NCBI GenBank assembly: GCA_963769115.1
Contig: CAVYKN010000011.1
Coordinates: 124,001 to 188,000, forward strand
Direction of reading: 5' to 3'
DNA length: 64,000 nt
Source: DASTFY01 sp963769115
GTDB lineage: Bacteria; Actinomycetota; Acidimicrobiia; Acidimicrobiales; Ilumatobacteraceae
Every line of letters starts with the position of its first letter. The first letter of the stretch is position 1. Of this stretch, positions 49,310 through 58,702 are shown piece by piece. Position numbers and translations under genes: made by a program. Below the pieces are notes generated by a model. The model saw only the letters and a list, made by a program, of their open reading frames with translations, was not told where the DNA came from and searched no databases.

Positions 49310-50101
49310 TCAGGTCCCGCGCACGGACACGGAGCCGAGGTGGCCGAACGTGGCCGTGACCGTGGTGCCGGCGGCCAGCGGGACGGCAGCCGTCAACCCT
49401 CCGGAGAAGACGATCCATCCGGGCAGGATCGCCTCCCCCCGCGCGCCCAGCCAGTTGGCCAGCATCGCCACCGCCTCGGCGGGATGGCCCATCGTGGCCG
49501 CGCCGGCGGCGGTGGCGACCGTCGAGCCGTCGACCTCCAGCAGCAGACCGACGAGGGCGAGGTCGAGGCCAGCCGGGTCGACCATGGTCGGTCCCAGCAC
49601 GATCCGGGCCGCAGACGTGTTGTCGGCCACGACGTCCGCGGCGGTGAACGAGAAGTCGGCGTAGCGGGAGTCGATGATCTCCAGCCCGCAGCAGACGGCG
49701 CGCGTCGCCCCCAGCACCTCGGCCGCCGTGACGCCGGGACCACGCAGGCCGTCCCGCATCACGAAGACGATCTCGGGCTCCACCCGCGGATGGATGAGCT
49801 CGTCGACGGCGACGGGATCGCCGGCAGGGTGCAGGCCGCCCGAGAGCAGACGGCCGTACACGGGCTCGGCCACGTTCATCTGCTCCTGCTTGGCCCGGGC
49901 CGTCAGCCCGAGCTTGGCCCCGATGACCCGCTCGCCGGACATCACCCGCTGCGCGCACCCTTCGGCCTGGATGGCGTAGGCGACCTCCAGGGAGAGGTCC
50001 GGGTACGACGCGGTCAGGCGGGGGATGGCAACCCGGTCGGCGGTGGCCGCGGCCAGCATGACCGCGGCCTCCGAGACGAGGTCCAGGCCGACGGCGCTCA
50101 C
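49310..50101 (-). CDS. 4-oxalocrotonate decarboxylase-like/2-keto-4-pentenoate hydratase family enzyme
   Basis: 263 residues, FAH-fold. Seen: GERVIGAKLGLTARAKQEQMNVAEPVYGRL, metal site HPRVEPEIVFVM, CCGLEIIDSRYADFSFTAADVVADNTSA, and GHLGSVSVR at the end. Closest in character to DmpH/NahK decarboxylases, which work in complex with a 2-hydroxypentadienoate hydratase, here encoded at 52044-52826. Overlaps the aldolase stop by 4 nt. The decarboxylase/hydratase split between the two homologues is inference. Confidence 0.82.
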   Translation of the reverse strand: MSAVGLDLVSEAAVMLAAATADRVAIPRLTASYPDLSLEVAYAIQAEGCAQRVMSGERVIGAKLGLTARAKQEQMNVAEPVYGRLLSGGLHPAGDPVAVDELIHPRVEPEIVFVMRDGLRGPGVTAAEVLGATRAVCCGLEIIDSRYADFSFTAADVVADNTSAARIVLGPTMVDPAGLDLALVGLLLEVDGSTVATAAGAATMGHPAEAVAMLANWLGARGEAILPGWIVFSGGLTAAVPLAAGTTVTATFGHLGSVSVRGT

Positions 50102-51123
50102 GAGGGGGCGCCGGCCAGCGTCGCCGCGATCTGGATGATCTGGTCCTCCTGGCCGCCCACCAGCTTCTGCCGGCCGCACTCGAGCAGGATGTCGGCCCCG
50201 CTCACGTCGTAGCGCTCGGCCGCCCGGTAGGCGTGCTTGAGGAAGGACGAGTAGACGCCGGCGTAGCCCATGATGACGGCCAAGCGGTCCTTCACGCACT
50301 CGCCGTCCATCACCGGCCGCACCACATCCTCGGCCACGTCGATCATCTTCAGCACGTCGAGGCCGGTGGCGATGCCCAGCCGCTCGGCCACGGCGGCGAA
50401 GCACTCCAGCGGCGTGTTGCCGGCGCCGGCCCCGAAAGCGCGAGTGGAGCCGTCGATCTGCACCGCGCCGGCCCGGACGGCCAGCACGCTGTTGGCCACC
50501 GACAGTCCCAGGTTCTCGTGGCCGTGGAACCCGACCTGGGCGTCGCCGCCCAGCTCCGCCACGAGCGCGACGACGCGGTCCGACGCGTCCTCCAGCACCA
50601 TCGCGCCAGCGGAATCCACTACGTAGACGCACTGGCAGCCGGCGTCGGCCATGATTCGCGCCTGCTTCGCCAGAGCCTCCGGAGGCTGGGAGTGGGCCAT
50701 CATCAGGAACCCCACCGTCTCCAGCCCGATCTCCCGGGCCAGGCCGAAGTGCTGGATGGAGATGTCGGCCTCGGTGCAGTGGGTCGCCACCCGCACGATC
50801 GCCACGCCCAGGTCGGCGCAGGCCTTGATGTCGTCCTTCGTGCCGAGTCCCGGGAGCATCAGCGCGGCGATGCGGGCCCGTCGGGCGGTCTCCACCGCGG
50901 CCTTCATCAGCACCCGCTCGTCGGTCTTCGAGAAGCCGTAGTTGTAAGAGGAACCACCCAGGCCGTCGCCGTGCGTGACCTCGATCACCGGCATGCCGGC
51001 ATCGTCGAGCGCGCCCACGATCGACCGCACGTGCTCCTCGGTGAACTGGTGCCGCTTGGCGTGCGAGCCGTCCCGCAGGCTGGTGTCGGTGACCCGGATG
51101 TCGAGCTGGTCCGAGTACGTCAT
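50098..51123 (-). CDS. 4-hydroxy-2-oxovalerate aldolase
   Basis: 341 residues. HMGL-like TIM barrel: DIRVTDTSLRDGSHAKRHQFT (metal-binding RDG), VGFHGHENLGLSVANSVLAVRAGA (metal-binding HxH), DGSTRAFGAGAGNTPLE. Cleaves 4-hydroxy-2-oxovalerate to pyruvate and acetaldehyde and channels the aldehyde to the partner dehydrogenase. ATG overlaps that gene (ATGA) with GGAGGAGG upstream. HsaF/MhpE/DmpG family. Confidence 0.96.
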   Translation of the reverse strand: MTYSDQLDIRVTDTSLRDGSHAKRHQFTEEHVRSIVGALDDAGMPVIEVTHGDGLGGSSYNYGFSKTDERVLMKAAVETARRARIAALMLPGLGTKDDIKACADLGVAIVRVATHCTEADISIQHFGLAREIGLETVGFLMMAHSQPPEALAKQARIMADAGCQCVYVVDSAGAMVLEDASDRVVALVAELGGDAQVGFHGHENLGLSVANSVLAVRAGAVQIDGSTRAFGAGAGNTPLECFAAVAERLGIATGLDVLKMIDVAEDVVRPVMDGECVKDRLAVIMGYAGVYSSFLKHAYRAAERYDVSGADILLECGRQKLVGGQEDQIIQIAATLAGAPS

Positions 51124-52025
51124 GCGCCTCCTCCTCCTTCGGTCACGAGCTCCCGGGCGATCTCCTCGCCCACCTTCGCCGCCGCGGCCGTCATGATGTC
51201 CAGGTTCCCCGAGTAGGGCGGCAGGTAGTCGCCCGCCCCCTCGACCTCGAGGAAGGTCGCCACCCGCGCCGTCCCGTCCTCGAACCGGTCGAACTGCGGC
51301 TCACCGCGCAGGCGGTACCCGGGCACGTAGCCCTGCACCTCCTCCACCATGTCCTGGATGGATCGGGCCACCTTGGCCTCGTCGGCGTCCGCGGGCAGCG
51401 AGCAGTAGATGGTGTCGCGCATGATGAGCGGCGGATCAGCCGGGTTGAGGATGATGATGGCCTTGCCCCGGGCCGCGCCGCCGATGACCTCGACGGCCTT
51501 GGCCGTGGTGCGGGTGAACTCGTCGATGTTGGACCGGGTGCCCGGGCCGGCCGAGGCCGACGCCACCGTGGCCACGATCTCCGCGTAGTCCACCGGCGCC
51601 ACCCGGTGGACGGCGTGCACGATGGGGATGGTCGCCTGCCCGCCGCACGTCACCATGTTGACGTTGGGCCGGTTGAGGTGCTCGCGCAGGTTGACCGGCG
51701 GCACCACGTACGGACCGCGCGCCGCGGGCGTGAGGTCCACGGCCCTGATGCCGGCCTCCTCGTACCGGGGCGCGTTGCGCACGTGCACGTAGGCGGACGT
51801 CGCCTCGAAGACGATGGCCGGCGGCTCCGGCCGGGCCAGCAGCCAGTCGACGCCTTCGGCCGACGCCTCCAGGCCGGCAGCCTCGGCGAGTCGCAGCCCC
51901 TCCGAGTTCGGATCGACCCCGACCATGTAGCGGGGCTCGATCACCGCCGAGCGCCGGAGCTTCTCCATGAGGTCGGTCCCGATGTTGCCGGGCCCGACGA
52001 TGGCGGCCGTCACCTTGGTGGGCAC
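51120..52025 (-). CDS. Acetaldehyde dehydrogenase (acetylating)
   Basis: 301 residues. Oxidises acetaldehyde or propanal to the acyl-CoA. NAD loop AAIVGPGNIGTDLMEKL, catalytic Cys in NMVTCGGQATIPIVHAV, SASAGPGTRSNIDEFTRTTA. GTG start after a strong GGAGAGGAGG site. Forms a channelling complex with the aldolase (HsaG/MhpF/DmpF family). The product acetyl- or propionyl-CoA feeds the acyl-CoA metabolism seen elsewhere in the window. Confidence 0.96.
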   Translation of the reverse strand: MPTKVTAAIVGPGNIGTDLMEKLRRSAVIEPRYMVGVDPNSEGLRLAEAAGLEASAEGVDWLLARPEPPAIVFEATSAYVHVRNAPRYEEAGIRAVDLTPAARGPYVVPPVNLREHLNRPNVNMVTCGGQATIPIVHAVHRVAPVDYAEIVATVASASAGPGTRSNIDEFTRTTAKAVEVIGGAARGKAIIILNPADPPLIMRDTIYCSLPADADEAKVARSIQDMVEEVQGYVPGYRLRGEPQFDRFEDGTARVATFLEVEGAGDYLPPYSGNLDIMTAAAAKVGEEIARELVTEGGGGA

Positions 52026-52043
52026 CGTCCTCCTCCTCTCCTG

Positions 52044-52826
52044 TCAGGCGAACCGGACGCTCACGTGGCCGAGCCGGTCGAAGTCGGCCCGGATCGTGTC
52101 GCCGGCGGCCACGGGCACCATGCGGGTGCACGAGCCAGGCATGATCACATGGCCGGGCTCCAGCGTCACGCCGAACTGGGCGACCTTGTTGGCGAGCCAG
52201 GCCACGGCGATGACCGGGTTGCCGAGCACGGCGCCGCTGCAGCCCGTCTCCACGATCTCGCCGTTCTTGCGCAGCACCGCGCCGATGAGCGCGGGGTCGA
52301 CGTCGTGCAGTCGGGTCGGGCGACCGCCGAGCACGAGCGCGGCCGACGAGGCGTTGTCGGCGATCGTGTCCTGGATCTTGATCTTCCAGTCCCGCACGCG
52401 CGAGTCGACGATCTCGATGGACGGGAGCACGTAGTCGGTGGCGCGCACCACGTCGGCCACGGTGACGCCCGGTCCCGCCAGAGGGCGACCGAGCACGAAG
52501 GCCACCTCGATCTCCGCCCGTGGTTGGCAGAAGCGCGACATCGGGATGACGTCGTGCTCGTAGCAGAACATGTCGTCGAGCAGGTGGCCGTAGTCCGGCT
52601 CGTGCACGCCGAGCATCTCCTGCATCGCCTTGGCCGACAGGCCCACCTTGTGGCCGCGCACGAGACCACCGGCCTCGAGGCGCCGGGCGATGTTGGCCTG
52701 CTGGATCTCGTAGGCGTCGACGACGTCGATGTCCGGCCACGTCTCGGTGAGCGGGGCGATCGGCTCCTTCGTCTGGTCGGCGTTCCAGAGCGCGTCGGCT
52801 GCCTCCGCCCGCCGGTCGTCAGCCAC
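52044..52826 (-). CDS. 2-hydroxypenta-2,4-dienoate (2-keto-4-pentenoate) hydratase
   Basis: 260 residues, FAH fold. Seen: ARRLEAGGLVRGHKVGLSAKAMQEMLGVHEPDYGHLLDDMF, CQPRAEIEVAFVLG (metal site), VLPSIEIVDSRVRDWKIKIQDTIADNAS, GHVIMPGSCTRMVPVAAGD. Adds water to give 4-hydroxy-2-oxoacids for the aldolase. MhpD/HsaE type. GTG start, 21 nt after the haem-oxygenase-fold gene. Confidence 0.92.
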   Translation of the reverse strand: MADDRRAEAADALWNADQTKEPIAPLTETWPDIDVVDAYEIQQANIARRLEAGGLVRGHKVGLSAKAMQEMLGVHEPDYGHLLDDMFCYEHDVIPMSRFCQPRAEIEVAFVLGRPLAGPGVTVADVVRATDYVLPSIEIVDSRVRDWKIKIQDTIADNASSAALVLGGRPTRLHDVDPALIGAVLRKNGEIVETGCSGAVLGNPVIAVAWLANKVAQFGVTLEPGHVIMPGSCTRMVPVAAGDTIRADFDRLGHVSVRFA

Positions 52827-52847
52827 GAGCCGGCCCGAGCTCGTCCG

Positions 52848-53552
52848 TCACCACGTGGCGCCCTCGAACGCGTCCCAGCACCGGCGCGTGGCCTCGGCGC
52901 CGGCGAAGTACGCGGCGCGAGCGGAGCGCCGCTTCGCGTCGGTGTCGAGGTAGCGCTCGGCGAACGCGCCCACGCCGCCGCCGTGCTCCTCGTCCACCGC
53001 GATGTGGATGGTGTGGAAGGCGTAGTCGTCCGGCGAGAGCACGTCGCCGTAGTGCTCCTTGAAGCCCTGGACGGCGCGCGTGTACGCGTCCGGGATCTGG
53101 TTCTCGATGCCGAGGATGGCGCCGAACTGGAACTCGTACCACGGCCGCTGGTGGGCGAGGTTGTACAGCAGGCTCTCGGACAGCACGGCGGCCACGTTCG
53201 GGGTCGCCTCCTCGATGACGCTGTCCGGCGCGCCGAGCGCCCGCGTGAACTGGAAGAGCCAGTGGAGGTGGCCGTACCCCGACTTGGACTGGATCCCCAG
53301 CACCTCCTCGCCGATGTTCTCGATGACGGCATCGGTCATCTCGTAGGGGATGCGGCCGACCCAGATCGAGAGGAAGCGACGGGTGTGGTACGTGACGCCC
53401 CAGTAGTGCTGCCGGGCCCAACCGACCATCTCCTGCGGCGTGGCCTCGCCCTGGGTCACCCTCTCGACCCAGACCGCCTTGTCGAGCGTGCGACCGGAGT
53501 CGATGAGCTCCTGGCGCATCTCCGCGACGAACGCTTCCCCATCGAAGGCCAT
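52848..53552 (-). CDS. Haem-oxygenase-fold (TenA/PqqC-like) putative diiron oxygenase
   Basis: 234 residues, all-helical. Candidate ligands: WARQHYWGVTYHTRRFL, IENIGEEVLG, GYGHLHWLFQF and a late DYAFHTIHIAVDEEHGGG, which carries the His/Asp/His spacing of haem-oxygenase-like diiron oxidases. ATG at 53552 follows GGAGGGACACGTC; an upstream in-frame ATG (MEGHV) adds five residues. First gene of the meta-cleavage operon, so it may act on a pathway compound. Confidence 0.72.
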   Translation of the reverse strand: MAFDGEAFVAEMRQELIDSGRTLDKAVWVERVTQGEATPQEMVGWARQHYWGVTYHTRRFLSIWVGRIPYEMTDAVIENIGEEVLGIQSKSGYGHLHWLFQFTRALGAPDSVIEEATPNVAAVLSESLLYNLAHQRPWYEFQFGAILGIENQIPDAYTRAVQGFKEHYGDVLSPDDYAFHTIHIAVDEEHGGGVGAFAERYLDTDAKRRSARAAYFAGAEATRRCWDAFEGATW

Positions 53553-53679
53553 GACGTGTCCCTCCATCGTGCCCGGTCGATCCTGTCGGCTGTCACGCTT
53601 GCACCTCCCGTGTTCCAGGGACAAGCAAGGCGTTCTCCTCTGTGGAACGAAGGCGTTGCCGCGTGCGGCGCCCCGACCG

Positions 53680-53685
53680 TACCGT
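53680..53685 (+). promoter_or_regulatory. Leaderless -10 (TACCGT) of the ferredoxin gene
   Basis: TACCGT, 7-nt spacer to the ATG at 53693; selects this ATG over the one at 53642. Confidence 0.7.
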
Positions 53686-53692
53686 GCCCGCC

Positions 53693-54016
53693 ATGGCCGT
53701 CTCGGACCCCGCCCAGGGCACCTGGGTCGACCGCAACGGCGGCTTCGCCGGCTACGGCGAGCCGGCGACAACCACCACGGTCACGGTGGACGGCACGGCC
53801 TACACCATCACCTGCGATCCGACGATGGCCGCACTCAAGGCGATCCGGGAGATCGCCGGCCACGCCCGTCCCCGCCGGGGCTGCCAGGAGGGCATCTGCG
53901 GCAAGTGCGAGTCCGTGGTCGACGGCACCGAGACCCGCCTGTGCATCACGCCCGTCGGCACGCTCGAGGGCGCGACCATCGTCACCCCCGCCCCTCGCCG
54001 CAGCATCTGGGGCTGA
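53693..54016 (+). CDS. [2Fe-2S] ferredoxin
   Basis: 107 residues. Plant/adrenodoxin-type fold: TTTVTVDGTAYTITCDPTMAALKAIREIAG, then cluster cysteines RRGCQEGICGKCES with the fourth in TRLCITPVG. Divergent from the haem-oxygenase-fold operon with 140 nt between, so it could donate electrons to that protein; inference only. Confidence 0.92.
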   Translation: MAVSDPAQGTWVDRNGGFAGYGEPATTTTVTVDGTAYTITCDPTMAALKAIREIAGHARPRRGCQEGICGKCESVVDGTETRLCITPVGTLEGATIVTPAPRRSIWG

Positions 54017-54020
54017 CCCC

Positions 54021-54668
54021 TCAAGTCCCCTGGCCGTAGGTCCTGAACCGCTCGGCGACGCGGGCGATCTCGTCGTCCGGCAGGACCACCGGCTGGCCGA
54101 GCGCCGACGCCCGCCGCCACACCCCGGCCAGCCACTCGACGTCGGCGGCCAGGGCGACGGCGGCTTCGAGCGTCGGGCCCACCGTCAGCAGGCCGTGGTT
54201 GGCCATCAGGCAGGCCATGCCGTCGCCGAGTGCGTCCGACCACGTTGGCGGCCAGCTCCTCCGAGCCGTAGGTGGCGTACGGCGCGCAGGGCACGGTCGA
54301 GCGGCCGGCGCGGGCCACGACGTAGTGGATCGCGGGCAGCGGGCGGGCGACGCACGCCGCCGCCGTGGCCTCGGGCGAGTGGGTGTGCACGACGCCCACG
54401 ACATCCGGACGCGCCGCCAGCACAGCCACGTGCAGCCGCCATTCGCTGGTCGGCACCAGCTGCCCCGGCTGCGGCACGCCGTCCGCGTCCAGCGCGACGA
54501 CGTCCTCCTCGCGCAGGTCCTCGGCCGGCACGCCGCTCGGCGTCACCAGCAGCCCGCCGTCCACCCGCAGGCCGACGTTCCCCGCCGTGCCGACGTTCAG
54601 CCCCCACGCCGACAGCCGCCGCGCCGCCGACACGACCTCCCGACGGCCGGCCCCGGTCACCGGCAAGC

Positions 54669-54672
<4 letters not shown>
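54021..54672 (-). CDS. mtnB: Class II aldolase/adducin family protein, MtnB-like (one frameshift)
   Basis: About 216 residues. Zinc ligands of class II aldolases: VVGVVHTHSPEATAAACV (HxH) and, after the break, LMANHGLLTVGPTLEAAVALA (His). SAWGLNVGTAGNVGLRVDGGLLVTPSGVPAEDL is the opening. One extra base near 54236 splits AANVV from DALGDGMACLMANHG. GTG start overlaps the mtnA stop by 4 nt. MtnB dehydrates 5-methylthioribulose-1-phosphate; a shunt-type aldolase that releases an aldehyde is an alternative. Confidence 0.8.
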
Positions 54673-55740
<1,068 letters not shown>

Positions 55741-55746
55741 GCGGCG

Positions 55747-55752
55747 ACGGTA
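55747..55752 (-). promoter_or_regulatory. Leaderless -10 (TACCGT) of mtnA-mtnB
   Basis: Minus-strand TACCGT, 6-nt spacer to the GTG at 55740. Confidence 0.7.
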
Positions 55753-55865
55753 CACCGCCCCCTCCGCACTCCCGCTGCGACACCCCCGTGCCAGACTGCG
55801 CGCTCGCCGCTGCGGGCGGCCGGTCGCCATCCCTCCCTCCCAGAGGCTCCCGCCTGGAGGCTCCG

Positions 55866-56387
55866 ATGCCCCATCTCCGTGCCGCCGGTGCCGTCGCGTC
55901 GCTCGTCTTCCTCGCGGGTTGCCGTTCGACCGGTCCGCCGCCACGCCGGCCCGGTCGCCCGGGCCCCTCGGCCGGCGATGCCGTCGTCGAGCACGTCGTC
56001 GACGGGGACACGGTGGACCTCGACCTCGACGGCCGGGAGGAGCGGGTCCGCCTCATCGGCATCGACACACCCGAGACCAAGGACCAGGACTCGCCCGTCG
56101 AGTGCTACGGCCCCGAGGCCACCGCGCTCACCGAGATCCTCATCCCTCCTGGGACGTCCGTCCGGCTCGAACGGGATGTCGAGGCCCGGGACGACTACGG
56201 CCGGCTGCTCGCCTACGTGCACCGCAGCGACGGCCTGTTCGTCAACCTGGAGCTCGCCCGCCAGGGGGCCGCCACGGTGCTGTCCATCCGGCCCAACACG
56301 GCGTACGCCGGCGCCATCGCCGACGCGGTGGACGAGGCCCGGCGCGCCGGCCGCGGCCTGTGGGGCGCCTGTCCGGCGCCGTCCTGA
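55866..56387 (+). CDS. Thermonuclease-family lipoprotein
   Basis: 173 residues. Lipobox LVFLAGC near residue 19, Pro/Arg-rich linker, then an SNase domain: VVEHVVDGDTVDLDLDG, RVRLIGIDTPETKDQ (Arg and Asp of the active site), and ARDDYGRLLAYVH. A Ca-dependent extracellular nuclease tethered to the membrane. ATG has GGAGG 5 nt upstream. It stands alone between mtnA and the deacetylase gene. Confidence 0.92.
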   Translation: MPHLRAAGAVASLVFLAGCRSTGPPPRRPGRPGPSAGDAVVEHVVDGDTVDLDLDGREERVRLIGIDTPETKDQDSPVECYGPEATALTEILIPPGTSVRLERDVEARDDYGRLLAYVHRSDGLFVNLELARQGAATVLSIRPNTAYAGAIADAVDEARRAGRGLWGACPAPS

Positions 56388-56397
56388 CAGCCACCGG

Positions 56398-56403
56398 TAG
56401 CGT
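56398..56403 (+). promoter_or_regulatory. Leaderless -10 (TAGCGT)
   Basis: TAGCGT, 7-nt spacer to the GTG at 56411; fixes the deacetylase start. Confidence 0.65.
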
Positions 56404-56410
56404 GGCCGCC

Positions 56411-57277
56411 GTGCCGAACCCCGACGGCTCCAGCCTGGTCGAACGCCTGGGCTACCGCGCCGGCGACAAGCTCGTCATCATCAGCTGCGACGATCTCGGC
56501 ACCTGCCACGCGCTGAACGTCGGCATCTTCACCGCGCTTCGCCACGGCGCGGCGACGTGCGCCTCGCTGATGGTGCCCGGGCCGTGGGCCCGCCACGCCG
56601 CCGCCGAGCAGCGGGGCGAGGACCTCGGCGTCCACCTCACCCTCAACGCCGAGCACGAGCTGTACCGGTGGGGGCCGATCACCCACGCGCCGTCACTGGT
56701 CGACGGGGACGGCGGGTTCCCCCGCAGCATCGACGACCTCTGGGAGCACGCCGACCAGGAAGAGGTCCGGCGCGAGTGCCGGACGCAGCTCGAGCGGGCG
56801 CTCGAGTGGGGCCTCGACGTCACCCACCTCGCTCCCCACCTGTCGGCCATGTCGCTGCGACCGGAGTTCTTCGACGTCTACCTCGACCTGGCCGTGGACT
56901 TCCGGCTCCCGGTCCGCCTCCCGTCGACGGTCGGCGAACGGGACGCCGGCTTCCCGTTCCGCGCCCTGGCCGCGGACGAGGGCGTGCTGTTCCCCGACCA
57001 CTTCGACAACGCCTGGCGGGCCGGCAGCCGCGAGCGCATCCTCAAGGAGGTCGCGCAGCTGCAGCCGGGGGTCACGGAGCTGCACGTGCAGCCCGCCGTC
57101 GACACCCCGGAGGTGCGGGCCATCTCGCCCGACGCCGAAGGCTGGATCGACGATCTGGACCTCATCATGGCGCCGGCGCTGCGCGAGGCCCTCGACGCCG
57201 TCGGGGCCGTGCGGATCGGCTACCGCGACCTGCGGGACCTGATGCGCAGCGAGGCGCCGGCCCGCAACTCGGCCTGA
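56411..57277 (+). CDS. ChbG/YdjC-family carbohydrate deacetylase
   Basis: 288 residues. Metal-dependent deacetylase of acetylated sugars. Motifs: LVIISCDDLGTCHALNVGI (Asp pair), DLGVHLTLNAEHE (His), VTHLAPHLSAMSLRP (HxxxH-like), and LHVQPAVDTPEVRA late His. In YdjC proteins these bind the catalytic metal. Cytosolic; substrate might be a chito-oligosaccharide or another acetylated glycoside. Confidence 0.88.
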   Translation: MPNPDGSSLVERLGYRAGDKLVIISCDDLGTCHALNVGIFTALRHGAATCASLMVPGPWARHAAAEQRGEDLGVHLTLNAEHELYRWGPITHAPSLVDGDGGFPRSIDDLWEHADQEEVRRECRTQLERALEWGLDVTHLAPHLSAMSLRPEFFDVYLDLAVDFRLPVRLPSTVGERDAGFPFRALAADEGVLFPDHFDNAWRAGSRERILKEVAQLQPGVTELHVQPAVDTPEVRAISPDAEGWIDDLDLIMAPALREALDAVGAVRIGYRDLRDLMRSEAPARNSA

Positions 57278-57281
57278 GACC

Positions 57282-57295
57282 GACCGCAGCCGGTC
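57282..57295. terminator. Small hairpin between convergent genes
   Basis: GACCG-CAGC-CGGTC, 5-bp stem, 4 nt after the deacetylase stop. Weak. Confidence 0.3.
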
Positions 57296-57307
57296 AGCCG
57301 CCGGCGC

Positions 57308-57568
57308 TCAGGCGTGGGCCTTGAGCACCTCGGCGGCCGCGCCGGAGCGGAACGCCTCGAAGAGCACGCCCGTGTGGCCCGCGGCCTTGAGCCGGCCCTG
57401 CATGTAGGCGACGGCAGGGTCCAGGCCGCAGTCGGCCTGGGGGACGGTGATGACGACGTCGGCGTCGTCGGGACCGATCACGATCTCGTCCTTCTTGCCC
57501 AGGACCACCCGGTACTGCACGGTGCCCGTCATCTCGCCCCTCCGCACCGTGACACGGAGCCGCTCCAT
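57308..57568 (-). CDS. Short SCP2-like domain protein
   Basis: 86 residues. MTGTVQYRVVLGKKDEIVIGPDDADVVITVPQADCGLDPAVAYMQGRLKAAGH matches the second half of the SCP2 sterol-binding fold (FMQGK-type segment). Such short forms are frequent in actinobacteria. The ATG lies 3 nt after the mca stop, so both are co-translated. Ligand unknown; hydrophobic carrier role is inferred. Confidence 0.75.
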   Translation of the reverse strand: MERLRVTVRRGEMTGTVQYRVVLGKKDEIVIGPDDADVVITVPQADCGLDPAVAYMQGRLKAAGHTGVLFEAFRSGAAAEVLKAHA

Positions 57569-57571
57569 CGC

Positions 57572-58499
57572 TCATTGCCGTACCGACACCCGCACGCCCG
57601 CGAACAGGTCGTCCTCCATCTCGCCCGGCGCCGGCTCGCCGACGACGGAGCGGGCCAGGATCCAGTCCTCGTAGGGGTAGACGTCCGCCAGCTCCTGGTC
57701 GGAGAGGCCGAACCAGAACGCCTCGCTCGGGTCCACCTGGGTGGCGTGCGCCCGCAGCGCGCCGGACCTCGCCCACAGGTGGTCACCGACCGGGACCTGC
57801 GTCGTGATGCGGCCGTCCTGATCCGGGCGCTCGAACCAGGCCTCGTCGAACGGCGATGCACCCCGCAGGGCCAGGAGCGCCTCGTGGACGGCCAGCAGCC
57901 GGCGCCGGCTCCACACCGTGTAGTACAGCTTGCTGGGCTGCCACGGCGGGCCCAGCTCCGGGTACCAGTCGGGGTCGCCGGCCCGGTCGAAGGCCGGCAG
58001 CGAGATGTCGTGGACCTTCAGGTGGTCCGGGTGCGGGTAGCCCTGCTGGTCGTCGTTGTAGGTGACGATGACCTGCGGGCGTGTGCGCCGGATGACCTCG
58101 ACCAGCCGGCCCACGGCCTCGTCGAAGTCGGCCTGGTGGAAGCTGGCCGGATCGTCGTTCGCCGGGCTGTCCTTCATGCCGGAGTCCCGGTAGCCGAGCA
58201 TCACGACCTCGTCGAAGCCGATGATCTCGGCCGAACGGGCCAGCTCCTGGGGCCGGAGCTCGGCCAGCAGGGCCTTCTCCTGCCTCCGGCGAGAGCCCGT
58301 GGAAGGGCTGGCCGGGCTCACGGAGCGAGGGGTTGTGGAGGTCGCCCTCCTCCCCTCCCGTGCAGCACACGAGCACGGTCCGGACGCCCTCGCTGTGGTA
58401 CCGGGCCAGCGTAGGGGCGCCTTTGGAGGCCTCGTCGTCCGGGTGGGCGTGCACCGTCAGCACGCAGAGTGGGAAGCCCTCGGGATCAGCTGGAGCCAC
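57572..58499 (-). CDS. mca: Mycothiol S-conjugate amidase (one frameshift)
   Basis: About 308 residues, PIG-L fold zinc amidase that cleaves mycothiol-toxin conjugates. Zinc motif VHAHPDDEASKGAPTLARYHSEGVRTVLVCCTGGEEGDLHNPSL, late zinc His in QGYPHPDHLKVHDISL. One extra base near 58284 breaks PFHGLSPE from QEKALLAELRPQELARSAEIIGFDEV; the length is an exact multiple once removed. GTG start with leaderless promoter. Closer to Mca than to MshB by length and the HNP motif. Confidence 0.92.
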
Positions 58500-58505
58500 G
58501 TCGTC

Positions 58506-58511
58506 ACGCTA
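58506..58511 (-). promoter_or_regulatory. Leaderless -10 (TAGCGT) of mca
   Basis: Minus-strand TAGCGT, 6-nt spacer to the GTG at 58499. Confidence 0.7.
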
Positions 58512-58667
58512 CCGGGCCGGGCCGCGGGAGCCGTCGATGGGACAGCGATGCGCACGGCTCGGTGCCGATCGTGGCCAGAGCCGCGCCGGCCGTGGGGATG
58601 GGTGAACCCTGCGGGGCCCGACGGCCTGGCGTGCCATGGGGCTCACCACGTCGCGGCCATCTACGCG

Positions 58668-58673
58668 TACGGT
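58668..58673 (+). promoter_or_regulatory. Predicted -10 (TACGGT) of the first copper radical oxidase
   Basis: TACGGT 29 nt before the ATG at 58703, with GGGAGG 8 nt before the start: a short conventional leader. Confidence 0.55.
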
Positions 58674-58702
58674 GATCGTCCGAGCAACGGGAGGTCCGCG
58701 GA

